Source of the DNA: DAOTVC01 sp034437215
GTDB taxonomy: Bacteria; Chloroflexota; Anaerolineae; B4-G1; SLSP01
NCBI GenBank assembly: GCA_034437215.1
Contig: DAOTVC010000066.1
Span: forward strand, 1 to 38,624
Reading direction: 5' to 3'
DNA length: 38,624 nucleotides
Each line of letters opens with the position of its first letter. The stretch's first letter is position 1. Of this stretch, positions 16,859 through 24,381 are shown in pieces. The notes below the pieces were generated by a model that saw nothing but the letters and a program-made list of their open reading frames with translations, was not told the DNA's origin and did not search any database. The translations under genes and the position numbers were made by a program.

Positions 16859-16888
16859 ATTATAGCATAGATCGGGCGACGCTGTCAA
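16859..16888 (-). promoter_or_regulatory. Strong sigma-70 promoter for the IclR gene and cluster
   Basis: Read on the minus strand: TTGACA, 18 bases, TATAAT, with TG two bases before the -10 (extended -10). Both hexamers are perfect consensus. Transcription would start near 16852 and run into the IclR gene and the catabolic cluster. Confidence 0.8.
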
Positions 16889-16936
16889 CTCTTTGACGAT
16901 TTTATAACCTTGCGCAATTACCCTGGCAAGCCAAGA

Positions 16937-16956
16937 GCGCGCTGTGTGCAGCGCGC
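16937..16956. terminator. Hairpin after the HisC-type gene
   Basis: Perfect 8-bp arms GCGCGCTG and CAGCGCGC with a TGTG loop, about 25 bases beyond the stop codon of the HisC-type gene. Only a weak T-rich stretch follows on the minus strand. Confidence 0.55.
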
Positions 16957-16981
16957 CCATCTGTGTCTAGAGATAACGACG

Positions 16982-18088
16982 CTACAGATCCCTGAGCACC
17001 TCGCGCAAAGCCTCGAGGGTCCGCTCGTTCTGCTCCCGCGTCCCGATGGTGACCCGCATCCCGTGAGGCACCCCCTGAGGAGTGAGCGGGCGCACGATGA
17101 CCCCTCTGCGCAGCATCCCGTCGAAGAGGGGACCCACGGGACGCTCCAGGTCGACGAAGATGAAGTTGGTCTGCGTCGGATAGTAGCGCAGCCCCAGCTC
17201 CTCGAAGGCGGCGTAGAACTGCTCCCGCCCCTGCCGGTTGGTCTCCAGGGTGCGCACGATGAAGTCGGTGTCGTCGAGGGCGGCCAGGGCGCCCGCCTGG
17301 GCGATGCGGTTCACGGGGAAGGGCTCCCGCGCCTTGAGCATCACGCGGATGACGTCAGGATGAGCGATAGCATACCCCACCCTCAGGCCCGCCAGCCCCA
17401 TCACCTTGGAGAAGGTGCGCAGGATGATCAGGTTGGGATGGGACTCGAGGTAAGGAATCGTCTGCGGGTAGTCGGGACGGTCGGCGAACTCGTAGTAGGC
17501 CTCGTCGGAGACGAGGAGCACGTCATCGGGCACCGCCTCCAGCAGCCGCTCGAACTCCTCGTGGGTGACGATGGTCCCCGTGGGGTTGTTGGGATTGCAG
17601 AGGAAGACGACCTTCGTGCGCGGCGTGATGGCGGCGATGAAGCCGTCGATATCCAGACGGTAGTCGTCGGTTAAGGGGAGAGGGACGCAGACGCCGTCCA
17701 TCTTGGTGGCGATGTTCTGGTAGGCCGGGAAGGAGAGGGCGCCGTAGACGACCTCGTCCCCGGGGTCGATGAAGGTGAGGCCGATCATGGTAATCACCCC
17801 GTCGGCGCCGTTGTCGAGGAAGAAGCGCTCGGGTACCAGACCGTGGACCTGCGAGAGCTTGCCGACGAGATCGTGGCAGAGGCTCTCGGGGTAGCGGTTG
17901 GCGTTCGTCTGCAGCTCCCGGATCATCGCCTCCAGGGCCAGGGGCGAGGTACCGAGGGGATTCTCGTTCGAGGCCATCTTGATGATATCGCAGATGCCCA
18001 GCTCCCGCTCCACCTCCTCCACGGGCTTACCGGGCACGTACTCCTTGCGGTCGAGGATACACTGTCGCGCCAACTTCTCCACCTGCAT
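16982..18088 (-). CDS. hisC: Histidinol-phosphate aminotransferase family protein
   Basis: PLP aminotransferase of 368 residues. The family features are clear: SNENPLG at about 40-46, NPNNPTG at 165-171, SDEAYYEF at about 194-201 and the PLP lysine at 228 in TFSKVMGLAGLRVGY. The start is ATG at 18086-18088 (MQVEKLARQ) with GGAGG upstream. No other histidine gene is nearby, so the role may be histidine synthesis or transamination of another substrate such as an aromatic amino acid. It is separated from the IclR promoter by a hairpin and therefore looks like an independent unit. Confidence 0.85.
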   Translation of the reverse strand: MQVEKLARQCILDRKEYVPGKPVEEVERELGICDIIKMASNENPLGTSPLALEAMIRELQTNANRYPESLCHDLVGKLSQVHGLVPERFFLDNGADGVITMIGLTFIDPGDEVVYGALSFPAYQNIATKMDGVCVPLPLTDDYRLDIDGFIAAITPRTKVVFLCNPNNPTGTIVTHEEFERLLEAVPDDVLLVSDEAYYEFADRPDYPQTIPYLESHPNLIILRTFSKVMGLAGLRVGYAIAHPDVIRVMLKAREPFPVNRIAQAGALAALDDTDFIVRTLETNRQGREQFYAAFEELGLRYYPTQTNFIFVDLERPVGPLFDGMLRRGVIVRPLTPQGVPHGMRVTIGTREQNERTLEALREVLRDL

Positions 18089-18190
18089 GTTGCCTCCAGT
18101 TCGTTGATGGTCTGCTAACAACCCTATCATAGGCTTAACTGGTGCGAGCTTCTACTGCTGATTATACGTCTTGGGAGGTAAGATCGTCAT

Positions 18191-18252
18191 GTAGTCGGAT
18201 AGTCGGATAGTCGCATAGTCGCGTAGTCGCATAGTCGGATAGTCGGATAGTC
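18191..18252. repeat. Octad word array (word ATAGTCGG)
   Basis: Nearly eight perfect-period 8-base units, all in one direction, varying only at the first and last base. A short inverse piece, CCGGACTAC, at 18276-18284 may be the remains of an opposite arm and runs into the stop codon of the WYL gene. It lies in the 192-base gap before the HisC-type gene. Confidence 0.9.
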
Positions 18253-18280
18253 AAGGATCTAGAAACCGAGGACGACCGGA

Positions 18281-19234
18281 CTACTCCCGGTAGCGGTTCG
18301 CGACCGCCTCCGCCTCTTCGCGCACCCGCTCGATCATCTCGGGCGGTTCGAGCACCTGGGCCAGGGAGCCGTAGCTGAGCACCCACCCGAGGGCCCAGTT
18401 GAGATCGTGGGTGGCGAAGCGGGCGGTCACGGAGCCGTCCTCGTGATCGGTGAGCTCTATCCAGTGGCCCGAGTACTCCCGCACGATGTGAGCGATGCGC
18501 GGGTCCAGGAGCACGACGACCTCGTAGCGCTGCTCCCACTGCATCGCCTCCTCCAGGTAGGCTCGTGCGTCGAAATCGCGGGGCGGATCGAAATACACGT
18601 TCAAGGGCGTTACCTCCTGGGTCCGATCAATGCGGAAGGTGCGCAGATCCTCGCGCAGGTGGCAGTACCCCACGACATACCAGAAGCCGCTCCGGAAGGC
18701 CAGGGCATAGGGATCGACCTCCCGGCAGGTCTCCTCCAGGGTGAAGGCCTGGTAGGTCAACTGCACCCGCCGCCGTTCTGCGATGCAGCCACGGAGCAGG
18801 TGCAGCAGCGGCTCCCAGGGCGTGTAGTCCCGCGCCCGCAGCCGCGAGACGACGAGGCCCTTCAGCGCCTGCCCCACCTCCTGGCGCAGGTCATCGGGGA
18901 GCACGTTGTTCAACTTGGCGGTGGCTGAGGTGACGGCGTCCCGGTAGCTCTCGCCCCAGAGCTCGCGCACGAGGTTGGCGCCCATGGCGAGGGCCGTGGC
19001 CTCCTCGGCGCTGAAGATCAGTGGCGGGAGCTTGTAGCCCCGCAGCAGGGCGAAGCCCCCACCCCGCCCCCGCTCGGAGTAGATGGGGATGCCCATCTCC
19101 TCCAACATCTCCATGTAGCGGTGAACGGTACGCGTCGAGACGCTCAGCTCCTCGCCCAGCTCGCCCGCCGTCCACGTGGGGCGGGACTGCAGCAGCATGA
19201 GCAGCGAAAAGAGGCGCGTCGCGACGTTGCCCAT
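18281..19234 (-). CDS. WYL-domain transcriptional regulator (YafY family)
   Basis: A 317-residue regulator. Residues 1-60 form a winged helix (LGEELSVSTRTVHRYMEML), followed by RGGGFALLRGYKLPPLIFS and then a WYL domain with ligand-contact stretches VQLTYQAF, DPYALAFRSGFWYVVGYCH and TFRIDRTQEV. WYL domains bind nucleotides, nucleic acid or small ligands and control transcription. ATG at 19232-19234 has GAGGAGG upstream. Its promoter block resembles that of the GyrI-like gene behind it, so self-control and co-control of that gene are likely. The ligand is unknown. Confidence 0.9.
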   Translation of the reverse strand: MGNVATRLFSLLMLLQSRPTWTAGELGEELSVSTRTVHRYMEMLEEMGIPIYSERGRGGGFALLRGYKLPPLIFSAEEATALAMGANLVRELWGESYRDAVTSATAKLNNVLPDDLRQEVGQALKGLVVSRLRARDYTPWEPLLHLLRGCIAERRRVQLTYQAFTLEETCREVDPYALAFRSGFWYVVGYCHLREDLRTFRIDRTQEVTPLNVYFDPPRDFDARAYLEEAMQWEQRYEVVVLLDPRIAHIVREYSGHWIELTDHEDGSVTARFATHDLNWALGWVLSYGSLAQVLEPPEMIERVREEAEAVANRYRE

Positions 19235-19267
19235 CTCTCCACCTTCCTCCTCGGGATCTTCTATCGT

Positions 19268-19306
19268 AGTATACCTTCAAAATTACGACAGGAAACGTCA
19301 TGTTTT
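19268..19306 (-). promoter_or_regulatory. Promoter/operator block of the WYL gene (copy 1)
   Basis: Minus strand: ATGACGT, 3 bases, CTGTC, 3 bases, ATTTTGA, 3 bases, then a -10-like TATACT at 19268-19273. The -35 hexamer is poor. A near-identical block lies in front of the GyrI-like gene (19858-19895). The shared words cover the -35 region, where a regulator would act. Confidence 0.6.
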
Positions 19307-19313
19307 GAAAAGC

Positions 19314-19342
19314 AATGGCCCCTCGCTGATGGAGGGGCCATT
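19314..19342 (-). terminator. Rho-independent terminator of the GyrI-like gene
   Basis: Perfect 11-bp stem (AATGGCCCCTC and its complement) with a 7-base loop, followed on the minus strand by TTGCTTTT. It lies 16 bases after the stop codon of the GyrI-like gene. Confidence 0.85.
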
Positions 19343-19357
19343 CGAAGCACAACGTCT

Positions 19358-19816
19358 TTAGAAGCGGGCGACGGGAATGTAGACTTTGAACTCTGACTGC
19401 GGGTCCTCGGGATCGAACGCCTCGCCGTAAAGCTCGTAGTCCGGCCCCTCACCACGGCGGTAGCCCGCCTGGGGCAGCCAGGTGCCGTAGATCTGCCCGT
19501 AGGTCTCCTCGATGGAGGCCATGGTGCAGGGGAAGACGGCGTACTCCCCGGCAGGAATCTCGTGACTCACCATACCCTCGGGGAGCGCCTCCACCTGCTC
19601 CACGGCGAAGCCGGCGATGTAGTCGAACTCGTTGGTGGTAAGATCGACGTTGTAGGAGACCCCGTAGGCGACCTCCTCGTTCACCAGCTGCTCGAGCTCC
19701 TCCATGCGCGCTCCCAGGTCGTTCCAGAGCTGGGGAATGGCGCTCGACTCCCCCTCGCAGTGACACTTCATGCCTACAACGGTGAATCCCGGCTTGTTGA
19801 CGACGTTGATCTCCAT
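19358..19816 (-). CDS. GyrI-like/AraC-type effector-binding domain protein
   Basis: A 152-residue stand-alone small-molecule-binding domain of the GyrI-like (SOUL-related) type, without a DNA-binding part. Features: an N-terminal VVNKPGFTVVGMKCHCEG strand, SHEIPAGEYAVFPCTMA in the middle and FKVYIPVARF at the end, all typical of this fold. The ATG at 19814-19816 has GGAGG eight bases upstream. Family members bind hydrophobic or cationic compounds and may sequester or degrade them, or work with a partner regulator. The adjacent WYL regulator with a matching promoter is the obvious partner. Confidence 0.88.
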   Translation of the reverse strand: MEINVVNKPGFTVVGMKCHCEGESSAIPQLWNDLGARMEELEQLVNEEVAYGVSYNVDLTTNEFDYIAGFAVEQVEALPEGMVSHEIPAGEYAVFPCTMASIEETYGQIYGTWLPQAGYRRGEGPDYELYGEAFDPEDPQSEFKVYIPVARF

Positions 19817-19843
19817 CTTTACATCCTCCTTGTTATGAAATGT

Positions 19844-19855
19844 GAACAACTGTTC
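19844..19855. promoter_or_regulatory. GAAC-N4-GTTC palindrome (LexA-box-like)
   Basis: GAACAACTGTTC between the predicted -10 and the start codon of the GyrI-like gene. It fits the GAAC-N4-GTTC pattern of Gram-positive-type LexA boxes. One short match can arise by chance. Confidence 0.3.
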
Positions 19856-19857
19856 TT

Positions 19858-19895
19858 ATAGTAGGGTCAAAATAGGACAGATTACGTCATATTTC
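19858..19895 (-). promoter_or_regulatory. Promoter/operator block of the GyrI-like gene (copy 2)
   Basis: Minus strand: ATGACGT, 3 bases, CTGTC, 2 bases, ATTTTGA, 3 bases, then TACTAT at 19858-19863 as the -10. It matches the block in front of the WYL gene word by word, with one base less in one gap. It also lies about 20 bases upstream of the divergent promoter of the ECF genes. Confidence 0.6.
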
Positions 19896-19912
19896 CTGTG
19901 AGGTTTCGACGT

Positions 19913-19941
19913 TTGACACCCCGTTCCGACTTCCTTATAAT
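19913..19941 (+). promoter_or_regulatory. Perfect consensus sigma-70 promoter for the ECF/MTA genes
   Basis: TTGACA at 19913-19918, 17 bases, TATAAT at 19936-19941. Transcription would start near 19948, about 50 bases before the EcfA start codon. Confidence 0.9.
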
Positions 19942-19998
19942 GGAAAGGTAGGTCAGACGATCACATCGTTGACGAAAGGGAAGCGGTCACCCCCACCT

Positions 19999-21699
19999 AT
20001 GAGCGAAACTGTTATCTCAGTCCAGAACCTCCGTTTTCGTTACCGCGGCAAACGCGAAATCGCTCTGAACGACGTCTCCCTCGAGGTTCAACAGGGGGAT
20101 TTCCTCGTCATCATGGGCCATTCCGAGGCCGGGAAGAGCACGCTGGCAGCCTCCCTTAACGGCCTGGTCCCCCACTTCCAACGCGGCAAGTTCGCGGGCG
20201 ACGTCGTCGTCCTGGGCCAGAACACCCGGGAGGCCACCGTCGCCCAGATGGCCGAGAAGCTGGGCATGGTCTTCCAGGACTTCGAGGCCCAGCTCTTCTC
20301 CACCAGTGTGGAGCTGGAGGTCGCCTTCGGCCCCGAGAACTTCGGCGTACCCCGGGAGGAGATCGCCCGCCGCATCGAGGAGAACCTGGGCCTCGTCGGC
20401 TTGGAAGGGTTGGTGAGACGCCCCCCCTCGACCCTCTCCGGCGGGCAGAAGCAGAAGCTGGCCATCGCTTCGGTGCTGGCGATGGAGACGCCCATCCTGG
20501 TCATGGACGAGCCGACGACGGACCTGGACCCCGTCAGCAAGTGGAGCGTCTTCGAGATCGCCGATGAGATCCGCGAGCGCAGCAGTCTGACGCTGATCGT
20601 CGTGGAGCACGAGACGGAGGAGGCGCTCTACGCCGACCGGATTCTGCTGCTCAAGGAGGGCCAGATCCTGCGCCTCGGCCCGGCGGCGGAGATCCTGCGC
20701 GAGGTGGAACTGATGCAGGAGACGGGGGTCATGCCCCTGGGCGTGCCCCTCCTCTTCAAACGCCTGGGCGCCCCTTATCTGCCCCTTACCCTCGACGAGG
20801 GCGAGGAGCACTTCAAGGCGAACGGCTGGCGAATCTCCGCGGAGCGCTACGCCGAGCTGATCGCTGCCGATGAGGCCCGGCAGGAGAAACGGGGGCCGGT
20901 CCTCATCCGCTGCCAGAATCTGGAGCACACCTATCCCGGCGGTGTGGCAGCCCTCCAGGGCATCAACCTCGACATCCACCGGGGAGAGATCGTGGCCGTC
21001 GTGGGGCAGAACGGCAGCGGCAAGACGACGCTGGTCAAGCACTTCAACGGGCTGCTCATGCCCACCGCCGGGCGTATCGAGGTGGGGGGCGAGTCGACGG
21101 AGGAGCAGGGCGTCTTCAAGCTGGGCAAGCGGGTGGGCTACGTCTTCCAGAACCCCGACCACCAGATCTTCTCCGAGACCGTCTTCGACGAGGTGGCCTA
21201 CAGCCTGCGGCTGCGGGAGATGGAGGAGGAGGCCATTCAAGCCCGGGTCGCCGAGGCGCTGGAGGCGGTGGGGCTGGAGGGGATGGAGGAGGCGGACCCC
21301 TTCAGCATGACCAAGAGCGGACGCCAGCGGGTGGCCGTGGCCTCGGTCCTGGCTATCAGGCCCGACGTGCTGATCCTCGACGAGCCCACCACCGGGCTCG
21401 ACTACCGGGAGCAGCGCAGCATGATGAACCTCGTCCGCGACCTGAACGCCCGGGGCAGCACCGTCATCTTCGTGACCCACCACATGTGGGTGGTAGCGGA
21501 GTACGCCCACCGCGTCTTCGTCGTCAAGGGAGGTAAGATCCTGCTGGAGGGCACGACGCGCGAGGTCTTCGCCGAGGAGCAGGTGCTTCAGAAGACCTAC
21601 CTCTGCCCGCCCCAGCTCGTCAGCCTCTCCAACCGGCTGGGGAAGACGCTTCTGGACGTCGACGAGTTCGTCGACTGCACCCTGACGGAGCAAGCGTAA
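19999..21699 (+). CDS. ecfA: ECF transporter ATPase, two ABC domains fused (EcfA1-EcfA2)
   Basis: Energises an energy-coupling-factor importer. One chain of 566 residues holds two ATP-binding domains. Domain 1 has Walker A GHSEAGKST, signature LSGGQKQKLAIA and Walker B ILVMDEPTTDLD. Domain 2 has Walker A GQNGSGKTT and Walker B VLILDEPTTGLD, but its signature reads MTKSGRQRVAVA, so the LSGGQ element is degenerate. ATG at 19999-20001 (MSETVISVQNL) is chosen from the domain start; there is no good ribosome binding site, and an in-frame TTG at 19969 is possible. The stop codon overlaps the EcfT start. Confidence 0.92.
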   Translation: MSETVISVQNLRFRYRGKREIALNDVSLEVQQGDFLVIMGHSEAGKSTLAASLNGLVPHFQRGKFAGDVVVLGQNTREATVAQMAEKLGMVFQDFEAQLFSTSVELEVAFGPENFGVPREEIARRIEENLGLVGLEGLVRRPPSTLSGGQKQKLAIASVLAMETPILVMDEPTTDLDPVSKWSVFEIADEIRERSSLTLIVVEHETEEALYADRILLLKEGQILRLGPAAEILREVELMQETGVMPLGVPLLFKRLGAPYLPLTLDEGEEHFKANGWRISAERYAELIAADEARQEKRGPVLIRCQNLEHTYPGGVAALQGINLDIHRGEIVAVVGQNGSGKTTLVKHFNGLLMPTAGRIEVGGESTEEQGVFKLGKRVGYVFQNPDHQIFSETVFDEVAYSLRLREMEEEAIQARVAEALEAVGLEGMEEADPFSMTKSGRQRVAVASVLAIRPDVLILDEPTTGLDYREQRSMMNLVRDLNARGSTVIFVTHHMWVVAEYAHRVFVVKGGKILLEGTTREVFAEEQVLQKTYLCPPQLVSLSNRLGKTLLDVDEFVDCTLTEQA

Positions 21700-22481
21700 T
21701 GGACGCCGAAATCTATCTCGATCGCGACACCTTTGTACACCGGCTCGATCCGCGGACCAAGCTCTTCCTCGTACTCGCCTTCTTCGTGCTGCTGCTCTAC
21801 TTCGAAGAGCCCCTCTGGGTGCTCCCCTTCAGCATCCTGGTCCTGGCCTGGGGCGCCGCAGCTCGGGTATTGGTCAACCTCCGGCGCATCCGCTACATCC
21901 TCGTCGTCCTCACCCTCTCCAGCCTGCTCATGTGGACCCTCTTCTCGAGCGGCGAGACGGATCTCTTCTGGATCCTCGACGTGGAGGCGGTGAAGTACGC
22001 CGTATCGCGCACGCTGGTCATGCTCTCACTGATTACGACGGGCATGGTCCTTCTGAGCACCACGCGGAACGAGGAGCTGATCATCGGGATGATCAAACTG
22101 GGGCTGCCCTACCGGGTGGGCTTCGCCATCTCCACCGCCCTGCGGTTGGTGCCCACCATCGCCAGCAGCACCCAGACTATCGCCCAGGCCCAGCGCAGCC
22201 GCGGGCTGGATCTGGACAGCGGCAACCTGCTGGAGCGCCTACGAAAGTATGTCCCCCTCCTGATCCCCGTCTTCGTCTCCACTATCCGGGGCACCAACAC
22301 CTTCGGCATGGCGTTGGAGGCCAAGGGCTTCGGGGCGCGCGAGGACCGTACCTTCTACCTCGAGCCTCACCTTGGGCGCAGAGACTATCTGGTGATGGGG
22401 GGGCTGGTGCTCCTCTTCGCCGTCGCCACCTACTTCAAGGTCGCCGGTTACGGCGTGATCGAGGGTTTAATCCGCTTCTAG
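21699..22481 (+). CDS. ecfT: ECF transporter membrane component EcfT
   Basis: Transmembrane scaffold that couples the ATPases to the substrate-binding S component. The 260 residues include several membrane segments and both coupling motifs of the family, AQRSRGLDLD and ALEAKGFGARED. Its ATG overlaps the EcfA stop codon (TAATG), so the two are translated together. The phosphorylase follows 25 bases later, which ties the transporter to the methylthioadenosine genes. Confidence 0.92.
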   Translation: MDAEIYLDRDTFVHRLDPRTKLFLVLAFFVLLLYFEEPLWVLPFSILVLAWGAAARVLVNLRRIRYILVVLTLSSLLMWTLFSSGETDLFWILDVEAVKYAVSRTLVMLSLITTGMVLLSTTRNEELIIGMIKLGLPYRVGFAISTALRLVPTIASSTQTIAQAQRSRGLDLDSGNLLERLRKYVPLLIPVFVSTIRGTNTFGMALEAKGFGAREDRTFYLEPHLGRRDYLVMGGLVLLFAVATYFKVAGYGVIEGLIRF

Positions 22482-22506
22482 AGCAGCAGAATCGCTGGAG
22501 GTAACC

Positions 22507-23286
22507 ATGCGCACAGCCATCATCGGGGGAACCGGCTTCGACCGGCTGACAGGCTTCGACCTGGAGTTGCAGGAGATCAGCACCCCCTACGGTACCGTCC
22601 CGCTCTACCTGGGACAGGGTGAAGCGGAGGGGATGCTCTTCCTGCCCCGTCACGGACCGGAGCACACCGTGCCCCCCCACCGCATCAACTACCGCGCCAA
22701 CATCCAGGCCCTCAAGCAGCTGGAGGTGGAGCGGGTGCTGGCCACCTTCGCCGTCGGCTCCCTGCACCGGGGAATCGCACCCGGTGCGCTGGTGCTGCTC
22801 GACCAGTACATCGACTTCACCCGCGGGCGCGCGGGCACCTTCTTCGACGGGGGAGATTCGGGCCTCGTCCACATCCTCGCCAACGATCCCTACTGCCCCG
22901 CCCTGCGCCAGGCGCTGCTGGAGGGAGCGCCCCGCTACGGGCTGGACCTGATCCCCACCGGAACCTACGCCTGCACCGCGGGACCCCGCTTCGAGACCGC
23001 CGCGGAAGTCCGCATGCTGGCCCAACTGGGAGGCGACGTCGTGGGGATGACAGGGGTGCCGGAGGCCCCGCTGGCCCGCGAGTTGGAGCTCCACTACGCC
23101 GCCGTTGCCCTCTCCATCAACTGGTGCACGGGTCTGGAGCAGGAGCTGGAGATCGTGCGGGGGCTGGAGGCAACCCAGGAAGCCCTCATCGCCCTCTTCG
23201 TCGACGTCCTGCGGCAGCCGGCGACGCACGAGTGCAGCTGTGAGGTCGCCCGCATCGTCATGCATCCCCCCAGGAATTCGGAGTGA
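22507..23286 (+). CDS. Methylthioadenosine/methylthioinosine phosphorylase
   Basis: Purine nucleoside phosphorylase family 2 enzyme of 259 residues that splits a 5'-methylthio-nucleoside with phosphate into a free base and methylthioribose-1-phosphate. Motifs: GGTGF at 7-11, RHGPEHTVPPHRINYRAN at 48-65, TAGPRFET at about 157-164 and MTGVPEA at 181-187. The base-recognition segment reads SINWCTG with Asn205, where adenine-specific MTA phosphorylases have aspartate. This favours a 6-oxopurine, i.e. methylthioinosine, as in the Pseudomonas enzyme. ATG is preceded by GGAGG. The deaminase that makes methylthioinosine is encoded nearby (24511-25824). Confidence 0.88.
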   Translation: MRTAIIGGTGFDRLTGFDLELQEISTPYGTVPLYLGQGEAEGMLFLPRHGPEHTVPPHRINYRANIQALKQLEVERVLATFAVGSLHRGIAPGALVLLDQYIDFTRGRAGTFFDGGDSGLVHILANDPYCPALRQALLEGAPRYGLDLIPTGTYACTAGPRFETAAEVRMLAQLGGDVVGMTGVPEAPLARELELHYAAVALSINWCTGLEQELEIVRGLEATQEALIALFVDVLRQPATHECSCEVARIVMHPPRNSE

Positions 23287-23305
23287 GGAGCGAGATCACA
23301 AGCGG

Positions 23306-23385
23306 GGGATTAGGGATTGGGAATCAGGGATCAGGGGCTATTCGACAGAAGCTCTCCTAATCCCCAGTCCCTCTTCCCTGACCCC
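23306..23385. repeat. Heptad word array, inverted (word GGGATTA)
   Basis: Left arm of four to five G-rich 7-base units (23306-23337), an 18-base loop, then a C-rich inverse arm of about four units (23356-23385). The left arm also fits a G-quadruplex pattern with five runs of three or more G. It fills the first half of the 191-base gap before the S-component gene. Confidence 0.85.
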
Positions 23386-23477
23386 TTCTACGAGGAGGTG
23401 ATAGCACAGGACTTGAGAGGCACGCGTTCGTAACGGCAGTTCCTTTATCAACCTTTCACTTTTAGGAGGCTATGGCG

Positions 23478-24317
23478 ATGAAAGAAGTTATCACGATGTG
23501 GAAGTACACGCGCATGATCATTCTGGTCTCCCTCTCCGCGGCCATCTACGCCGCGCTCCTGATCGTCTTCAAAGGGGGCATCCCCATCGTTCCGGGGATC
23601 ACGGAGGTGCGACCGGCCAACGTCTTCCCCGCCATCTTCGGGCTCATGTTCGGTCCGGCGGGCGCCTGGGGCTCGGCTATCGGCAACTTCATCGGTGACG
23701 TCTTCGGCGGCACGCTGGGCTGGGGGAGCATCGCCGGCCTCGTCGGCAACTTCTTCCTGGGCTTCATCCCCTACAAGATGTGGGGCGCGTTGGGCCTGGT
23801 CCCCAAGAAGGATATGAAGCAGAAGACGGACTCCTTTCGCAAGCTGGCAGCCTATCTCGTCATCGTCCTGACCTCGTCGGCGGCCTGCGCTATCATCATC
23901 GCCTGGTACCTCGACCTGGCAGGCATCGTTCCCTTCGCCGCGTTGGGCATCATCATCACCCTCAACAACTTCATCGCTCAGGCAGTACTGGGGCCGCCGC
24001 TGCTGCTGCTCCTCTACCCGCGCATCGAGCAGTGGGGGTTGCTCTGGACGGACATCATGCGTGAGGAGGATGTCGGCAGAGCCTACGCCAAGGGTGTCGG
24101 CGTAGCCTTGATGATCGTCGGTGCCCTGGGCGGTCTGATTATCGGCCTGGGCATCTCCACGGGCCTCTACGGTCAGGAGCTCTTCCAATTCGGCGCCGGT
24201 GAAGCACGGCAGGTCGGCGTCTGGCTGAGCGTTCTCCCCTTCATCATCCTCATCTTCGTGGCGAGCGTCATGCTCTCCGGGCGGGAGCAGTTCGTGGAGG
24301 AGTACGACGATTTCTAG
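23478..24317 (+). CDS. ECF transporter S component (substrate-binding membrane protein)
   Basis: Membrane protein of 279 residues with about six hydrophobic segments. The stretch VFPAIFGLMFGPAGAWG, followed by AIGNFIGDVFGG and AGLVGNFFLGFIPY, is typical of ECF substrate-specific subunits. The second ATG (23478-23480, MKEVITMW) is chosen because AGGAGG stands eight bases before it and only two bases before the first ATG. It lies between the phosphorylase and the MTA deaminase, so methylthioadenosine, a related nucleoside or a methionine-cycle precursor is the likely cargo. The family cannot be assigned to a characterised substrate from sequence alone. Confidence 0.82.
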   Translation: MKEVITMWKYTRMIILVSLSAAIYAALLIVFKGGIPIVPGITEVRPANVFPAIFGLMFGPAGAWGSAIGNFIGDVFGGTLGWGSIAGLVGNFFLGFIPYKMWGALGLVPKKDMKQKTDSFRKLAAYLVIVLTSSAACAIIIAWYLDLAGIVPFAALGIIITLNNFIAQAVLGPPLLLLLYPRIEQWGLLWTDIMREEDVGRAYAKGVGVALMIVGALGGLIIGLGISTGLYGQELFQFGAGEARQVGVWLSVLPFIILIFVASVMLSGREQFVEEYDDF

Positions 24318-24346
24318 AGGGCAGACAAAACTTGAAGTGGCAGTCA

Positions 24347-24370
24347 AGCGGGTCGGGTAACCGGCCCGCT
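24347..24370 (+). terminator. GC-rich hairpin after the S-component gene
   Basis: A 10-bp stem (AGCGGGTCGG with CCGGCCCGCT, one G-U pair) and a 4-base loop, 29 bases after the stop codon. No T-tract follows, so termination may be weak. Confidence 0.5.
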
Positions 24371-24381
24371 GTCGATATCGA

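Noticed and set aside
18191..18252. Octad array considered as a CRISPR array
   Set aside because: The units are 8 bases with no spacers between them, and no cas gene is near.
20017..21693. Long minus-strand open frame opposite EcfA
   Set aside because: It lies entirely over a clear two-domain ATPase and has only composition-driven sequence.
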